Assembly (NCBI GenBank): GCA_963281255.1 | Contig: OY725500.1 | Coordinates: 496,001-560,000 of the forward strand | DNA from: Aphrocallistes beatrix | Taxonomy: Eukaryota > Porifera > Hexactinellida > Sceptrulophora > Aphrocallistidae | Length of the DNA: 64,000 bases | Reading direction: 5' to 3' | Part shown: positions 12,801 through 27,800 of the stretch, one piece after another | How positions within the stretch are numbered: position 1 is the first letter of the stretch | Layout of the letters: the number at the start of each line of letters is the position of its first letter | The notes under the pieces: generated by a model | Database searches by the model: none | What the model was told of the DNA's origin: nothing | The model's input: the letters and a program-made list of their open reading frames with translations, nothing else | Program-made: the position numbers and the translations under genes

Positions 12801-15800
12801 GAGTCTTGAGATCGTACACCACTCCATCACTCTGAGTGGGTTTGTGTGCTGCTACATCTCCAGTAGCTCTGATGAGATAGAGATAAGTAGAGTTAGTACA
12901 TCACATTATCTTGTATATATCGGAGGGTTAAATTGAAAATTTTCACCAATCTTAAATTACCCTGCAAGAATAAAAAGGTAAAATAGAAAAAAAAAGCCCA
13001 CTTTGGGACGTTAATGATTTTGAAATTTACAAAATTCCACTTAAACTTTATCAAAACAAACGGGGATTTTGGTAAAAAAAAAAGCACTAAAGGGGATTTT
13101 GAGAGCTTTTAGTACAGAACTCCAGATTTCAACATCATTTTCGTCCAAAGTGGGATTTTTGCTAATTTAAATGTTGACCCTCGCGGTGTAATTTAACCTC
13201 AAAGTCTCTATTTCCACAAGATATGTATTACACTAATATACACTGCCTGTACAAAAGTATTCATACCCCAAAATTTGCCTTATAGTTATATTACTAATTT
13301 ATTTAGTGAGTTAAGGGCATTTAATTTACAAGAGATACGCTTAATTTAACTTCAATTTCGAATTCTCCATATTCCAATTACTCATTTTATAATCTTTCCA
13401 CTTGAATAATCTTCCGCAAGGTTAAATATTTTCGAACTGTGCCACCTCGTACCACTAATGCCATCATATACAATGGTGATAACTCGTGATATGTGCCATA
13501 GGGTAGCAAATGCCGAAAATACTAAATCTTGAAGGAGAGTAATAAATTGACAGCTAATAAAGTGAGTAATTTGAATGTGAAGGAAACGAATTTTAAGCCA
13601 GATTTAGTATATCTGTTACTGATTAGATGTTAAGACTTCACAAATTGATTAGTATTATAACAATTTGGGTGTGAAATGTTGGGGTGTACGAATACTTTTG
13701 TCAAAGGAGTGTATAATCGAAGGTATGGACAACGTGTTAGGATTGTAACAATTCAGTTCATGCTACTTTACTCGCATAGTTACTAATCCAAGATTCCTTG
13801 AAAGTCAAATAATTTACACTTTAACTCTTATATTGGATTTATAATTAGCATCAATCTTTGTTAAAAGCAAACTGAATCCAATTCCAACTCACCTCGATTC
13901 TCCACTGAATTTCTGCGCTACGACTGCCAGGTGTTTGCTATTTATAGTCCTGGCTTGGTCTGAGATTCGAGAAGGAAAGGATTTCCCAGAAGCAATCGGC
14001 TGCTGTATTGAGGAACGTAGCTGTGAATTCTCGTTGACGGCTCTTCTCTTCTCTGGCACTTGGTTGATGTCGAAGAGGAAAACCCTAGTTACAACATCAT
14101 TGCAATGTTATGCAGGTTCTTATCAATTGAGTTTAGACATAGAGTATAGTACAGTGTGATCATTTACAAAACTTCCTGGATCAAAAGGCCAAAGTTGCGG
14201 TTAATTCAAATTCGGACAAAATTGTACGTATGTGGAAATGTTTCAGAAAAAGATTCGAAATCTTCAACGCAATACAGTGGAGTCTCGGAATAACGGACAT
14301 ATTGTGGACATGGCTTTTGTGTGTTGTAGAGAGATGTCTGATTCTCGGAGATTGCTTACTATTACATACTATATTATATGGTAGATTCATTCCGTTCCAT
14401 GAGGTTTGTCCGTTGTAGAGGGATTGTCCGCTTTTCGGAGTGTCCGTTTTGGGAGACTCCACTGTACTACATTTTTTCACAAGAAAATATTTGTAAATTC
14501 AAGAAAACTTTACTAAATTTGTTAGTATTCATGTAAATGAGAAATCTTATAGAACAACAAGAAACTCTGAGAATAACTGAACACATGCCTAGATGGTAGA
14601 TTTACCGATACACACATGTGTCATATGTTAATACGACACATTAAGGCGTCAGTTACTTCTCTCATACTCACCTGACGGGAGGATTGTTCCCCTTTTTACC
14701 AGCCATCACAACGGCACCTCCTCCTATCTCGAGACCTTGAAACCCTCCGAAGTTGACTACGACAGTCTCCTGAATATTCGGCCTATCAGTCTCTGTGAAA
14801 CAAAACCAATTAAACTCTGCATAACTATGCACATATGGAGTAACTATGTACATTCAACTCCGCTTAATGGGTCACATCGGTCAGAGGACATTTTGCCCCG
14901 ATTAAGTGGAGAACCCTATTAACTGAAAATATTTTGTATTAGCTTCTATGTGTGAGAGCTATTCCGGTCCTGCCAAAAGTGGCCCGATTAAGCAGTTGAT
15001 TAAACAAGACTATATTAAGCAGAGTCGACTCTATATATACTAGTATATAGAGAGAGGAAATATATTACACTTCGCTTGGAATAAGTTCTACCTTCTGGGA
15101 TCTGTGCGAGATTCACTTCACTCTTAGCAGTAGCTTTCACATTCCGAATCGGGGTTCGATGCAATCGCTCGAAAACAGAAAACTTCACATCTTTCCCTTC
15201 CTTTCCACCGGTCTTGCTGGGCGAGCCAGCTGTACCGGTCCCCTGGACATTCTGATCTCCCCCCTGTCTGCCTCCTGGTCTAAGTGTGTCGGGTTGTCTG
15301 CTACGGTGGATCGTCTGATCGCTGGCCAAGAGGTGAGTAGAGGACAGAACCCCAGATAGCTGGTCTGAGTAGGGACCAGAGGCGCGTTTAGATTGGGTGG
15401 GAGCTGCATTTGGGTTGTCTGATGATTTAGCTGGAGGAGCTGAATCTTTCTGTGTCCTATTTTCAAAAAGAAATATCAGTAATTCCTGGAGTTATTCTCT
15501 TCCTTAACGATGCAAGTGGGTTAATGGAATGTACATCAGTAATCTCTGGTGTAATTTGACTTGCATAGTAGTGAAATATGAAGAAACAAATGTCTTTAAC
15601 TATTTCAAGGTTCCGTGGAATTCAAAGAAATTAATGGGCATGCCTCATTTCCGGGACGGGACGGGTTAAGATGCCTAATTTCCGGGACGGGATGCCGTCC
15701 CGTCCTGGAAATTAGGCATGCCCGAAATTAATTCACTTTAATAAAAAGGTGGAAAAGTGTGAATAAGTTTGATGGCATAAAATCGTATGGCTAGATTATT

Positions 15801-18800
15801 ATCCTTCCACATAAATAATAAAAATATATTTCATCTCACCGAGAGCGTTTAGGCATAGATAGAGCTTTCAGTTTCTCTTCTGTTGGCGGCTTCGTCACTC
15901 TACCTGTGATTGTGTCACAACAACAATAAACATAAACAATTTTAGATTTGTTTACTGCACAAGAATTCTTACGTTTCATTAGTCTCTTTGATTTCTTCTT
16001 TGAAATGAAAGTAGAGTCATTCTTAACATTGATTAGAAATGATGTCTGCAAAGAGATAAATATATGTAATTACATTTTGTTTGTATTTGTGTTGTTAAAA
16101 TGTTTATTTGTGTTTACCTGTTCTTGAAATGTTCTCAATGCAATCACATCTTGAGACATGCCTAGCAACAACTTAGCATAAAATATGTTCAGTCGACTCC
16201 GCTTAATAGGGTCACATCGGTCAGAGGACATTTTGCCCCGATTAAGCGGAGAACCCTATTAACTGAAAATATTTTGTATTAGCTTCTGTGTGTGAGAGCT
16301 ATTCCGGTCCTACCAAAAGTGGCCCTATTAAGCGGAGTCGACTGTATATGAAACATACATACCTGTATTTCTGTTGATAGGGATAAAATTGAACCGATCT
16401 ATCTCTTGTGTAACACCATCGATCTCTGCATCCAGCTGATCTCTGTAAGATACACGTTTCCTACTTCTTACTTCTGCAGTAGGATCTGCTGCATACGTGA
16501 AACCGTTCCTAACTTCTGTCACTGTAACATCCACGTTAGAAAGATCTGTGTAAGGAGAAATGGGAATAGTTGAAATGGGAATAGGATGGATGGATGGATG
16601 GATGGATGGATGGATGGATGGATGGATGGATGGATGGATGGATGGATGGATGGATGGATGGATGGATGGATGGATGGATGGATGGATGGATGGATGGATG
16701 GATGGATGGATGGATGGATGGATGGATGGATGGATGGATGGATGGATGGATGGATGGATGGATGGATGGATGGATGGATGGATGGATGGATGGATGGATG
16801 GATGGATGGATGGATGGATGGATGGATGGATGGATGGATGGATGGGTGGATGGACGGGATGATGAACAAATCTCATAATTACCATTCGCATCGTCTACTG
16901 CTACATCCTGAAGAGTGGGAGTAGTGGACCCGGATTCTTCACGGTCGTTGTCCCCCCTCTGAGTTCTCTTCCGGTCCTCATATCGGTTAGGATCTAGCTT
17001 CCCTCCCTCTCTCATCTCCGTAGAGTCCATCACACAGCTCTCAGTTAGAGTTAGCTGTGAGTCTGTCCGCTCTAACTGAGTTGCTTCTGTCCAAGCTTCT
17101 AAACATTATATTACATAACACTATTCGTGAGATAGACATCATATGTAGTAGTGTTGTTGATTTGATGTTTATCAATGATATTAAACTCGGAATGTAAACA
17201 AATTTGTGGAGTCAATAAATACCTTTTAGCCTCTGCTTCATTCCTTCAGTTTTTGCAACCTGATAAGCTGAATCACCTTGTGGAGTAGTAAACAATGATA
17301 ATACAAATATTTACAGTACTACCGTCATAACAAAGTGATAACTTTGCTAAGATATTTGAACTCACCAGCGTCATTAACAATTCTAATATCTGCGCCGTTC
17401 TCAAGGAGAAACCCAGCTACCTCAACTGTACCTCGCGTAGCCTTGAGAAGAGAATATTATCAACTGAATGCTAATGCTTGAGTGAAGTGCAGACTTGCCA
17501 ACTGTCCCATTGGCGGGACGTCCCGATTTTTTCACTCTTCTATTGAGCTAATTTCCTCGAGTGTCCCGCTTTTACATGAAATTTCCCCATTATTCTCGCT
17601 TTTTGTATTGAATGTATACTATTTTTCTATTGCGTCCCGCTTTTATCATGGCTCAAGTTGGCATGTATGGAAATACCGAAAAATTAGTTTAAAGCAATGC
17701 ACTTAAAATGTTTTAGTCTCTTACAATTTGAATTTCATACAAAACAAAGAATGTTGTTTACAAAATATGATACAATTTATGCCAATTGTTTACATATCTG
17801 TAAAATAAATAATGTTGTGAATAAACAAATCCGTCATTTCATCACACAAGAGACAGAAACGCAAATGAAAATCAGCTCACATTAGCGCAGCCAATCAGAA
17901 TTAATCCCACATTCAAACTGCCCCAGCAGCCAATCGGATCTCTCCCACAGAATAGGCAGTCCCGGTGGAGTATAAAAGCGCGTGCAATAGGAAACAACTC
18001 AAATAGTTTGTAAATATTCTGTAAATAATGTCGACTGAAGTTTGTAAAGCTACAGCCTCTCCCAACCCACGGCCAAAGGAGATCATCATTATGAAGGAGG
18101 TCAAGCCGATCACTTTCTACGGTTTCGTTCTCAACAAGACGATTGGAACGGGTGCCTATGCAAAAGTGAAAGAAGGCCACTCCATTAAAGAGGATTCTCG
18201 TGTTGCAGTGAAGATTATTGATAGAGAAAAGGCAGGTGAAGATGTGATTGAGAAATTCACAAAGCGAGAGATCGACATTATGCGGTCGCTAGATCATCCC
18301 AATATCGTAGCAACGCATGAAGTGGTGATGAATGACAAGTTCATATTCATTGTAATGGACTTAGCTGAGAGTGGAGACCTCTTAGACTTTGTAATAGCAA
18401 GGCAGTACTTGGATGAAGATATGGCTCAACACTTCTTCCAAGATCTCATATCCGGGATGCAGTATATACACAGAAATGGATTCGCACATAGAGACTTAAA
18501 GTGCGAAAATTTACTCATAGATAAAAACTACAACCTCAAAATATCTGATTTCGGCTTCTCAACTCAACTAACTCATCGGCGTTGCGAAACCTACTGTGGA
18601 TCTCTGGCGTATGCAGCTCCCGAAGTGATAGACGGAAAACCTTACATTGCAACGTTTTCAGATATCTGGAGCATGGGGGTTGTACTGTATGCGATGGTGA
18701 TAGGGAAACTACCCTTCACAGAAACCGAGTTAACTGCGAAAAAAGGGACAGATAGGATACTGAACTTAAATTTCCCTCGAATGCTGACAGACAACTGTGT

Positions 18801-21800
18801 GGACATTCTGTACTCCATTCTAGACAGCTCTCCAGCACAACGGATTCAACTGAACAAAATGCAGGAGCATAAATGGATGATTAGGAAGAAATCTAGTGAC
18901 GTCATCCGTGAAGAGCTGAGATCTGAGTCTGAAGAATCTAATCTGATTGCTGCTTCTTCAAATGATAGCTACAAGACAGCGATCAACTGTCAAACTGAAT
19001 CAAACTCCAAAATACAGACAACTAACACGAATAATTCTAAAAACACAGACACGCAAGAAGTGAAGATAAGAACAGGGAAGAGAGTACCCAAAAAGATTGT
19101 GAGTCGAAACGCTACCCCTGAACCAAGAAATTGTAAAACCCCCGAATTGAGGACTGGTGGGATCAAGAGAAAACCTTCCAAACAGAAAGACATCCCTTCC
19201 AACAAGAAAAATGATTTTGATACACAGGGACAACCTGGAAAGGTCAATACTCTCACAGACAAAATGCTTGATAACTTAAACAAACTGAAACACAGGAACA
19301 AATCAATATAGTGTGCCTTGGACTGAGTCGGTATTTTTATCAATGAATGAATGAATGGTATTAAACAGCTGCTGGACTTACGGATAAGTGTAAGGGGGTG
19401 TAGCCCCGATCCCCCACGGCGTTGGGGTCTGCACCGTGTCTGATGAGACTGGCTACAATGTCTCTGTCTCCTGACTGAGTGGCGTAGTGCAGGGGAGTGT
19501 TGGCACGTGAGTCTTTCGCCTCTGTACACAAAATATAAATAAATACTTTATATTAAACACATTTTATATTTAACGAACACGGGAATTGAGGAAGCAAAGG
19601 AAACTTGTATATATTGAATTTAAAAAGAGGATGAATTCACTATATAATGAAATTTCTGAAATTAATGTTAATAGTTCACAACATCTAATATAGCAATAGC
19701 TCGCATTGTTAATTTACATTAAATAGAAACTAAGAGAAAAATATTTTACTAAAAGTGACAAATGAAATATTTCCTTCTAAATTAAGCTCAGCAGATCTGG
19801 ACACATGCTCCCTTCTAGGTTTGTCGGGGTTCGTATCTTAGCGACACAAGGAATAAATGTATTACGTAACTCTACAGTGAACTGATAAGCAGATGATATA
19901 GGATGTGCTGACTCTGCTGACTCAAATTTGGTTCTAGTGGAGGAGGAGGAGGAAGATGCTTTAACAACTGAATTAGTTATTCTCACCACAATTATTTGCA
20001 AGATGTACTATCATTCAAGCACGCGAGTGGCACTCCTACCCGTATGTAGAATGAATTGAGACAGAGGAAGTTTCTTTAGAAATCTCGCCCATAAGAAGTC
20101 AGGCTCTAGAGTAGATAATATCCTCAGCATCAAAGCTTCAAAGCAGATTTCAGAGTATAAAATCCTAACACATTCTAATATAGCATCAAATTAGTAGGCT
20201 TAATTATATGAATCTATCTTTGTTATGGCAGATTTCGTGACAACAGAATCCACATTGGAAAACCAGTGTATGATATGCTTATGCGATATGTCGCGTGTGA
20301 AAGGGGTAGTCGACTGCATGCACAAATTCTGCTTCGAGTGCATTAGGAGATGGAGAGGGGACCGAGAGACGCAACTATGTCCTGTATGCAAAACTCCGTT
20401 CAGTGAGATTCTCAGAATAGACGAGTATAAAAACGCCAAAATAGATCCTCCCGTCATTCGAGATCAATACGAAGAGATAGTCCTGCAGCAGTTGCTTCTA
20501 CAGAGAAGAAGGGAAGCGAGAAGAGAGGTAAACGAAGTCAGAATGATCAACATTATCATGATGCTAGGAAGGTGCTGTGTGATGAGTTTGGTCATTTTGC
20601 TGAAAGCATTTTTTAGGAGATAAATTCAATAATTTAATAAATTTATCCATTTTCGATTCGATTGAACAGTAATTGGGATCACCACCTGAGGAAGTAACCA
20701 GTATCAATTCAGTCGAACCTGCTATAACGGCCACTCTATCTAACGGTCACCTGTCTATAGCGGTCACCAATGAACAGTCCCGTCCGAATTCCATAATATG
20801 AACCTGTGTATAGCGGTCACTTGCTCAACGCGGCCAGCGGCCATCCGTTTGTAGTCCCTTACACTGTGTATAACGGCCATCACCTTTTTCACCTGTTACA
20901 AACGATAAACAAGTTTCATGTTATTCAAGTAATGGATTTCTAAAAACTTTTTTTTTATTGCACTGATATATTTTGGGGATTAAGACAATCACCTGTGCAT
21001 AACGGCCAATTTTGTCCAGTCCATTGGGTAGCCGTTATATACAGGTTTCACTGTATTTGAAATCTAATCTAACGTCATTACTAGTTGTATATAAGAATAT
21101 GGTTATGGACCGCAGCATTCCATGTTGTGTGACGAAACTCTACCACATAGTTCAAGATTATGTTTCAATAACAGAGTTTGAGGAAGCATCATCATCATAT
21201 TGCATCATGTTATATATATTCTGCTTAGTTAATGCAAGCTTAACTTTATTATGGTCATCAGCAAGGTAGAGTGAATAGTTTGAAAGTTGAAGAATTCTTC
21301 AGGGTGCAGGAAACTAATTGAACTCAAATATCCAATTTCAATATAGAGAAAACTGCCACAGAACATTTAAGATTTTAACTTCTGAAAATCTGAATTAATA
21401 TTTTAACCTATTACAGCGGTTTTCAACCTTTTTGGGCTGTGGACCCCTATAAAAAATTTTGTATATTCTGTGGACCCCCTCCTATTAACCGTAACACAAA
21501 ATTTCGAATCCTGTGGACCCCCTGATATCTTCTGTGGACCACTAAGGGGCCCATGGACCCCAGGTTGGGAACCACTGACCTATTATGTAGTTGTTTGACA
21601 TAGAACATTGTCATTTAAGTTAGAACGGCCGTTCAGTTAGTTGAAACAAAAAATGTTTAAATTTACGGTAAGCAGCAACATATATGAATTCAGTAATTAC
21701 AAACGAACTAGATGATCCTAAAATGGTTAAACAATCTACGAATCAATATTACAAGCAAGGATTTCACTGATACCAACGAAAAAACTAATAATGAACAAGT

Positions 21801-24800
21801 AATACATAATAAGTGTTATCCCTGGAAGTTACAGTAACAAATCTTTGATGAAAACAGACTATCTTATTGCATAACTCAATTGGCACACAAAATAACAGAG
21901 TAGAAGATAATGCCAATATTACTAAGTATTATTCATTAACTTAACTAAAATGAGTATTTCCATTCTTAAATTAGAATGTAAGTAGACCGAAAATATAAAC
22001 AGTAATGTTAAAACAGTTAATGGAACCAATGAAAAATAATTTTCATAAGCTCATAGTTCCACTAATGTAAATAAACCCGATGATTAATATTTATGATGTC
22101 AATTTGAACTAAATTTATGCTGAGCAATAAACACGGGAATTCCAGTCTTTCTAAAAATAAACTCTGAATCGACTAAAAAATGAGTATAAAAGAGCACAAA
22201 AGAACCATAAATCGCCGCAACTTCCAAACCAGAAAACATAGAGATAGAATTAGGCACTATATCTGCTATATAATCACAATATATCACCTATTACAGTCAG
22301 GGATGGCCGACTTTCTAAACGGAACTTGTTTCATTTGCTTCAAGTCAATGAGCAGTAACAAGACGTATATAAACTGCGGACACGCATTCTGTGACAACTG
22401 TATCAAACTCAGGGCAGCCAGTCTCAAGACGTGTCCAAGATGTATGAAAAAATTCGACCAGATGAGCTCGACAAAGCCGGATGAAGAAACCTGTGTGATT
22501 TGCCAGGAAACGCCCGAAGGACGCAAAGGATTTTTGCAGTGCATGCATTCCTTCTGTCTTGGCTGTATCCAAGAGTGGATGAAACACTCCAGAAAGTGTC
22601 CCATATGCAAAACCACTTCTACCACCATACTGCCTGTCAAACCGACTAATCCACCTGCCAGAAAACCTCCAAACGATTTCCTTTCCTTTCTCCAACCAAG
22701 AAGATCGCCATCCCCAACTCTCCTATCAGAAATTCCTCTAGAAGTGGGCGTTGTCCCGAGTAAGAGGATGTTCGGACATTTCAGATGCGTGTGTGGGAAG
22801 TATTGGAAGAGCGGCCATTCCTTCGAGGGGGTCAAACAAGACTGTGGGAGGTGTGCTAGGGCAGTTCTCCCCTATCAGTTGGACCCGCTACAATTCACAG
22901 GGTTCGGGATTGGGAAAGGGCCCCATTTGACCGATCTGTGCGGCATGTGTAAGAAGTTGGGGCGTGATTGTAGCAAAATGCCAAGCTACAGCCAAGAGCC
23001 AGATGTTGACCTCCTCCTACCATTGTTCAATGACTTCAACTTCTAACGTGCTATAAGTACTATAATGAGTATTTATCTGTCTGAGTTCGCTTAGCGCTTG
23101 TTATATGTTCCTTTTCAAGGGTTTATGTCCCCCTCTTAGGCCTTATTTATACCTTCACGCCCCCCTCTCCCCTTTTCACTTCTCATTTTTTCTATTTTTT
23201 CTCTATTGGTGATAGTTCGTGTTTATTATTCGTTTGCTTTATATTTAGCGTTGGTTTTACCTAATAAATGTTTGTATTGTTGTGTGTGTAAATGCTCCAA
23301 TTCTCTAAATGGGACAGCTAGGAACATACAGTCCCGAACTGGGGTACATTCTATTAATAGAATGGCATAAAATGACTTAACTGGATGAGTTAGCAAAATC
23401 CATTGTCATTTATGGGTTTAATAAGCAATCATGTTAGATACCACTGGGGTGCCTCGGAATGTTCATTACTCATTTCCGGGGGTTTATAAAGAGAAAAACC
23501 CAAGTCGTATTCTGGATTAATTAAAAGCAGGTACGATAAGTTATATAGACTTATCCAATAAGAATAGTACAGTCGACTCCGCTTAATAAGGTCACTTCGG
23601 TCAGAGGACATTTTGCCCCGATTAAGCAGAGAATTAACCGAAAATATTTTGCATAGCTTCTAAGTGAGAGCTATTCCGGTCCTGCCAAAAGTGGCCCGAT
23701 TAAGCGGTGATCTTATTAAGCGGAGTTGACTGTAATTATTAAAATAATGTACTAAAATCAGGGATGAGATTCCTAACCAACCTAGGTCGTCTTCTTGGCA
23801 GTTGTCGAGGAGGAGCTCCACTAGTTTCAGAGCTGTGCTCCCAGTGTGACCAGCCGCTAGATGCACTGCGTTCCTTCCTATGTCATCACAAGCCTTCATC
23901 ACATTCCTAAACCGCAGAATGGAAACTAACCTAACTAACTAATTCCTAAGTCAGCATATTTATATTTAGACAAATCATCTATTAATAGCTTTGCATTAGA
24001 TTGTGTGTCTAAATATTAGGAATGGCGGAAAGATGTTCGCTCGCGGGGAAAATTGGCCGCAGGAAAATGGTCGCGGAAATTTCGTCGCTAGGAAAATTGA
24101 ATAAAATTCACTTTCAATTTGAATCGGTTTCAAACTGAAAATGCTCACTTTCACATTCTCCTAACGTTTCCGACATAAAATGCCTACTTTCACACTGTTC
24201 TCCTAACGTTTCCGACATAAAATGCCTACTTTCACACTGTTCTCCTAACGTTTCCGACATAAAATGCCTACTTTCACACTGTTCTCCTAACGTTTCCGAC
24301 ATAAAATGCCTACTTTCACACTGTTCTCCTAACGTTTCCGACATAAAATGCTTACTTTCACACTGTTCTCCTAACGTTTCCGACATAAAATGCCTACTTT
24401 CGTGCTCATTTTAATTTTCAAACATCTCTGATATTTCCCCGCGACCAATTTTCCTCGCGACCATTTTTCCGTCAACGAAATATCAGTGGTTAATACTCAC
24501 GTGTTATAACTGATCAATTCCGCTGCTACCTGTACAGGTTCATACTCCACTGTGTCATCAAATGATACTATAAATAGACAGTCAATATGCTGAATTCGGT
24601 AACAAAGCCAAATATATTGTGCGTACTTTTATCGAATATTTCGATGTCTCTTGTCACCAGGAGTAGAGGTGTGAAATAGTCCAGATTCCGTGTATTCACA
24701 TCTATTTGGGACTTTTTCTAAAAGACAGAATGAAAAGGTGTTGTTTGGTTGGTTTAAGACCAGTACGGATAAAATGAACAGCTGAAAGTGGCCACATACC

Positions 24801-27800
24801 TGACCACTGTTCCTGTAACTAGGGGGATATTAATAGCATGCTAACTCACTAGAATATCTTCCACTGTGAACTTGTTCCCTAACCAGGAAGAAGCTAGCAG
24901 GGCAGTTGTCTTGGACGGAGTTCTGCCTGCACTCTCTACAATGTTAAACACCCATGACAGTCAATACAGCGTAATTATAGTCTACAATGTTAAACACCCA
25001 TGACAGTCAATACAGCGTAATTATAGTCTACAATGTTAAACACCCATGACAGTCAATACAGCGGAATATAGTCAGTGTTTCCCGCCGAGCGCGTTAAGCG
25101 CGCTATTTAGCTTAGCTTGTCGAACAACGGATTTTATTGTGAAATAATGCAATTTACCCGAATAAACCGCACAAAAATTGCAAAATTAACGCGCTTTCCA
25201 ATCATCCTGAGGGAAACACTGGTCATAGTGTAATGAGATATAGTGGATGTCGGTTATAAGAACATAGTCGGGAACTGCATATAATGTTCTATAACCGGCA
25301 TAAATTATATGGAGTGTATCGTATATGCATGTTCTTATAACCGGCATCTACTGTATAGGTTTGTGTTGTAAGGGAGAGAGAAACAAATTCCCTGAAATGT
25401 TCAACTTTGTATTAACTTTGTATAACATTTGAATGGTCCCATATCTCCACAATTTCGGACAAAAATGTAAGAAATTTCGGTGCTTAGAAGATGCAAATTA
25501 TGTATACGTTCATTAGAACTGTTGTGGAGACTATACATATTACAAGTTTAAAAATTCACCATCAAACTACAGTGGAATTCGCTTATTAGCAATAGTGCAC
25601 TATTAGCAACCAATCTTCAGGTCCCAGGTGAAGATCTTGTATTAATTCTGTTCCCTTATTAGCAACTTCGCATATTAGCAACCATTTTATGAGCAAAACT
25701 CGAGTTGCTAGTAGTAATAAGCGATTCCGATTCCACTTTACTAAAATAAATATTTCAAATGGAATTACAGTTGAACGCACTTAGCAGCATATTTCTGCAT
25801 TTGTCCTTGGTAACGTGAAGAGCAGTGAGGTTGGATGAGTTGGTTAGAGTGGGGTCAGCTCCCATTGTAATTAAAAGTTTCACCAACTAAACGAATACCA
25901 ATGGACTAATAGAGTAGTTAAGGAGTACATAACAATATAATATACAGTAAACTCCGCTTAATCGGGACAAGTCTCCAGGAACGGAATGGTTTCCATACAT
26001 GGAAGCTAATACTAGATTTCATCGATTAATTGGGAACTCCGCTTAATCGGGACCAAAGTGTCCCGATTAAGCAGAGTCACCTGTAGCTATATTCTAGTTA
26101 CTTTTTAACCAAACATTTGTAACTTAGAATTGAGTAGAACGGTTTAATGGTACTCAGTACATCCTCGCTAATCCGAACAGCTCTGTACCAATGATAGAAA
26201 AATCGTTCGGATTAGTGAATTTTCGTTATGATTTCTTTTAACTGTAGAATACCCAGCATTTATATGGCTTCACTTGCATAGAAAATGGCTGGGAGACATC
26301 CGCGATATCGAGGACACTGTGTCCATGTGGGCATTCTACGGTTAATTAATGAGGTTTTTTCAATCCTAAAAAACGTAGATTTAAGACATAGAGGCGAATA
26401 AGGCTATTACATTTGTTGGTTTCAGATTTCTGGATTAGCGAGGTGTACTATACAATAATATCCACTACTAACCTCCAGGAATCCCTTCCTAGCCGCTATG
26501 ATGAGAGGAGTGTCTCTTGTCTCGTCTCCTTTCTTCAGATTCACCCAAGACTAACACAACACAAACTCAAATACTATAAATAGAAATCTAAGGAGGCTAG
26601 CCAGTAGAATTGCCTCATTTTCAGCTGTGCTATAACTACCTTGACATCCAGGGGCTGAATGGAGTTGAGGATACACTTAACTGCTTCCACGTCACCTCGC
26701 TACAGACAGGAAGACATTGATTCTAACTAAACAGCTGTTTTAAATACCATATACATTATGGTGAAATGTTCGAGCCTCTGTTTCATTACGAAATTAGTAA
26801 AGTTAGATATGACCTGAGTTAATGTAATTTTAAAATTCAAGAATACAGTCAGGGTCGTTTAATATGAACATTCGTTTATTATGAACTAACCTCCTGGTCC
26901 CAATTTCATTTTTTGGATAGGATTTGTATTGAGTCAAGTTCGCTTAATATGAAGTATCTCTATTATGAACAGATTTTTGGTCCCCTGGTGGTTCACAACA
27001 AGCGACATATAGTGATATAGTGACTCATGACAAATTTTGCGAGTTCTAATATAGTGAGGTGTTCCGTATGAGTACTATAAAGGAGTTTATCGTGGTAATT
27101 GATAAAATTCCTCTTCAAATCTTCCCTCCGATGGAGTATTATATTAATCGCCTACTCCTGACTGATAATTCTATTTTCCAATCTAAATTTATCTAGAATT
27201 AGACATAGTTCTTAAAGTTTCCAGAAATAGGATAGGTTTTAGCATCTCAATGTTATACTGCATAAACATTGAAATAACCGCATTCCATTGTCTCTCGTCA
27301 GAATATCTGTCTGTTACCTCACATCACAGACAATAACACAACATTCTATAATATACATACAATTCAGATTTTCAAATATTACAACGAGACCTCAAAATTC
27401 TTGAATAGAACACAACTAATATTCCCAGTGAAATTTAGGATTCCTGAACATTTTCAGGCGTTCTTACGAGTTGAGTTTTGGTTAAGAGAAGTGCTTGTGT
27501 GATGTCAGGATCACAAATAGTGTAAAACAAACGTTACAGCTTTCAGCTCAAAAGCTCTAGAGAGCAGAGATGAAAGTTACTTTGATAGTTCGAGGGATGA
27601 GGGAGCATAATGAACATTGTAACCGAAGATGAATTGACCGTAACCGTTCCGAATTTAGAATATATTTTAGTTGCAATTCTAACTCACCTCTATCGCCATG
27701 AAATAATCATCCTCCACTCCATCTCCTCTAAACGAATTGGAGTTTGATAACAAAACGAATAATTAAGAATTCCAATGAGCTCAGAGAACACTAGGCGAGC

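Noticed and set aside
11216-15466. Several separate small - strand genes (80-141 residue frames at 11216, 11979, 14668, 15015, 15836)
   Set aside because: Each coincides with an exon of the ankyrin-kinase gene once GT-AG borders and phases are applied.
16328-17033. Long open frames of repeated Pro-Ser-Ile-His or Met-Asp-Gly-Trp on both strands
   Set aside because: They are the frames of a (GGAT)n microsatellite inside an intron of the ankyrin-kinase gene; real exons lie on either side (16363-16545 and 16883-17098).
22180-22302. Upstream ATG extending the double-RING protein by 41 residues
   Set aside because: The extension covers the TATA box at 22185 and lacks family-like sequence; the paralogue at 20225 starts with the same MADF as the internal ATG.
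24114-24386. Open frame with a repeated 14-residue unit ([14 protein letters not shown])
   Set aside because: The period of 42 bp is a multiple of three, so the frame stays open by chance. It is intronic, without splice signals that fit the host gene or a promoter.
24147-25072. CRISPR-like array of regular repeats
   Set aside because: Repeats of 42 and 46 bp are contiguous with no unique spacers and lie in eukaryotic introns; they are a minisatellite and a tandem triplication.
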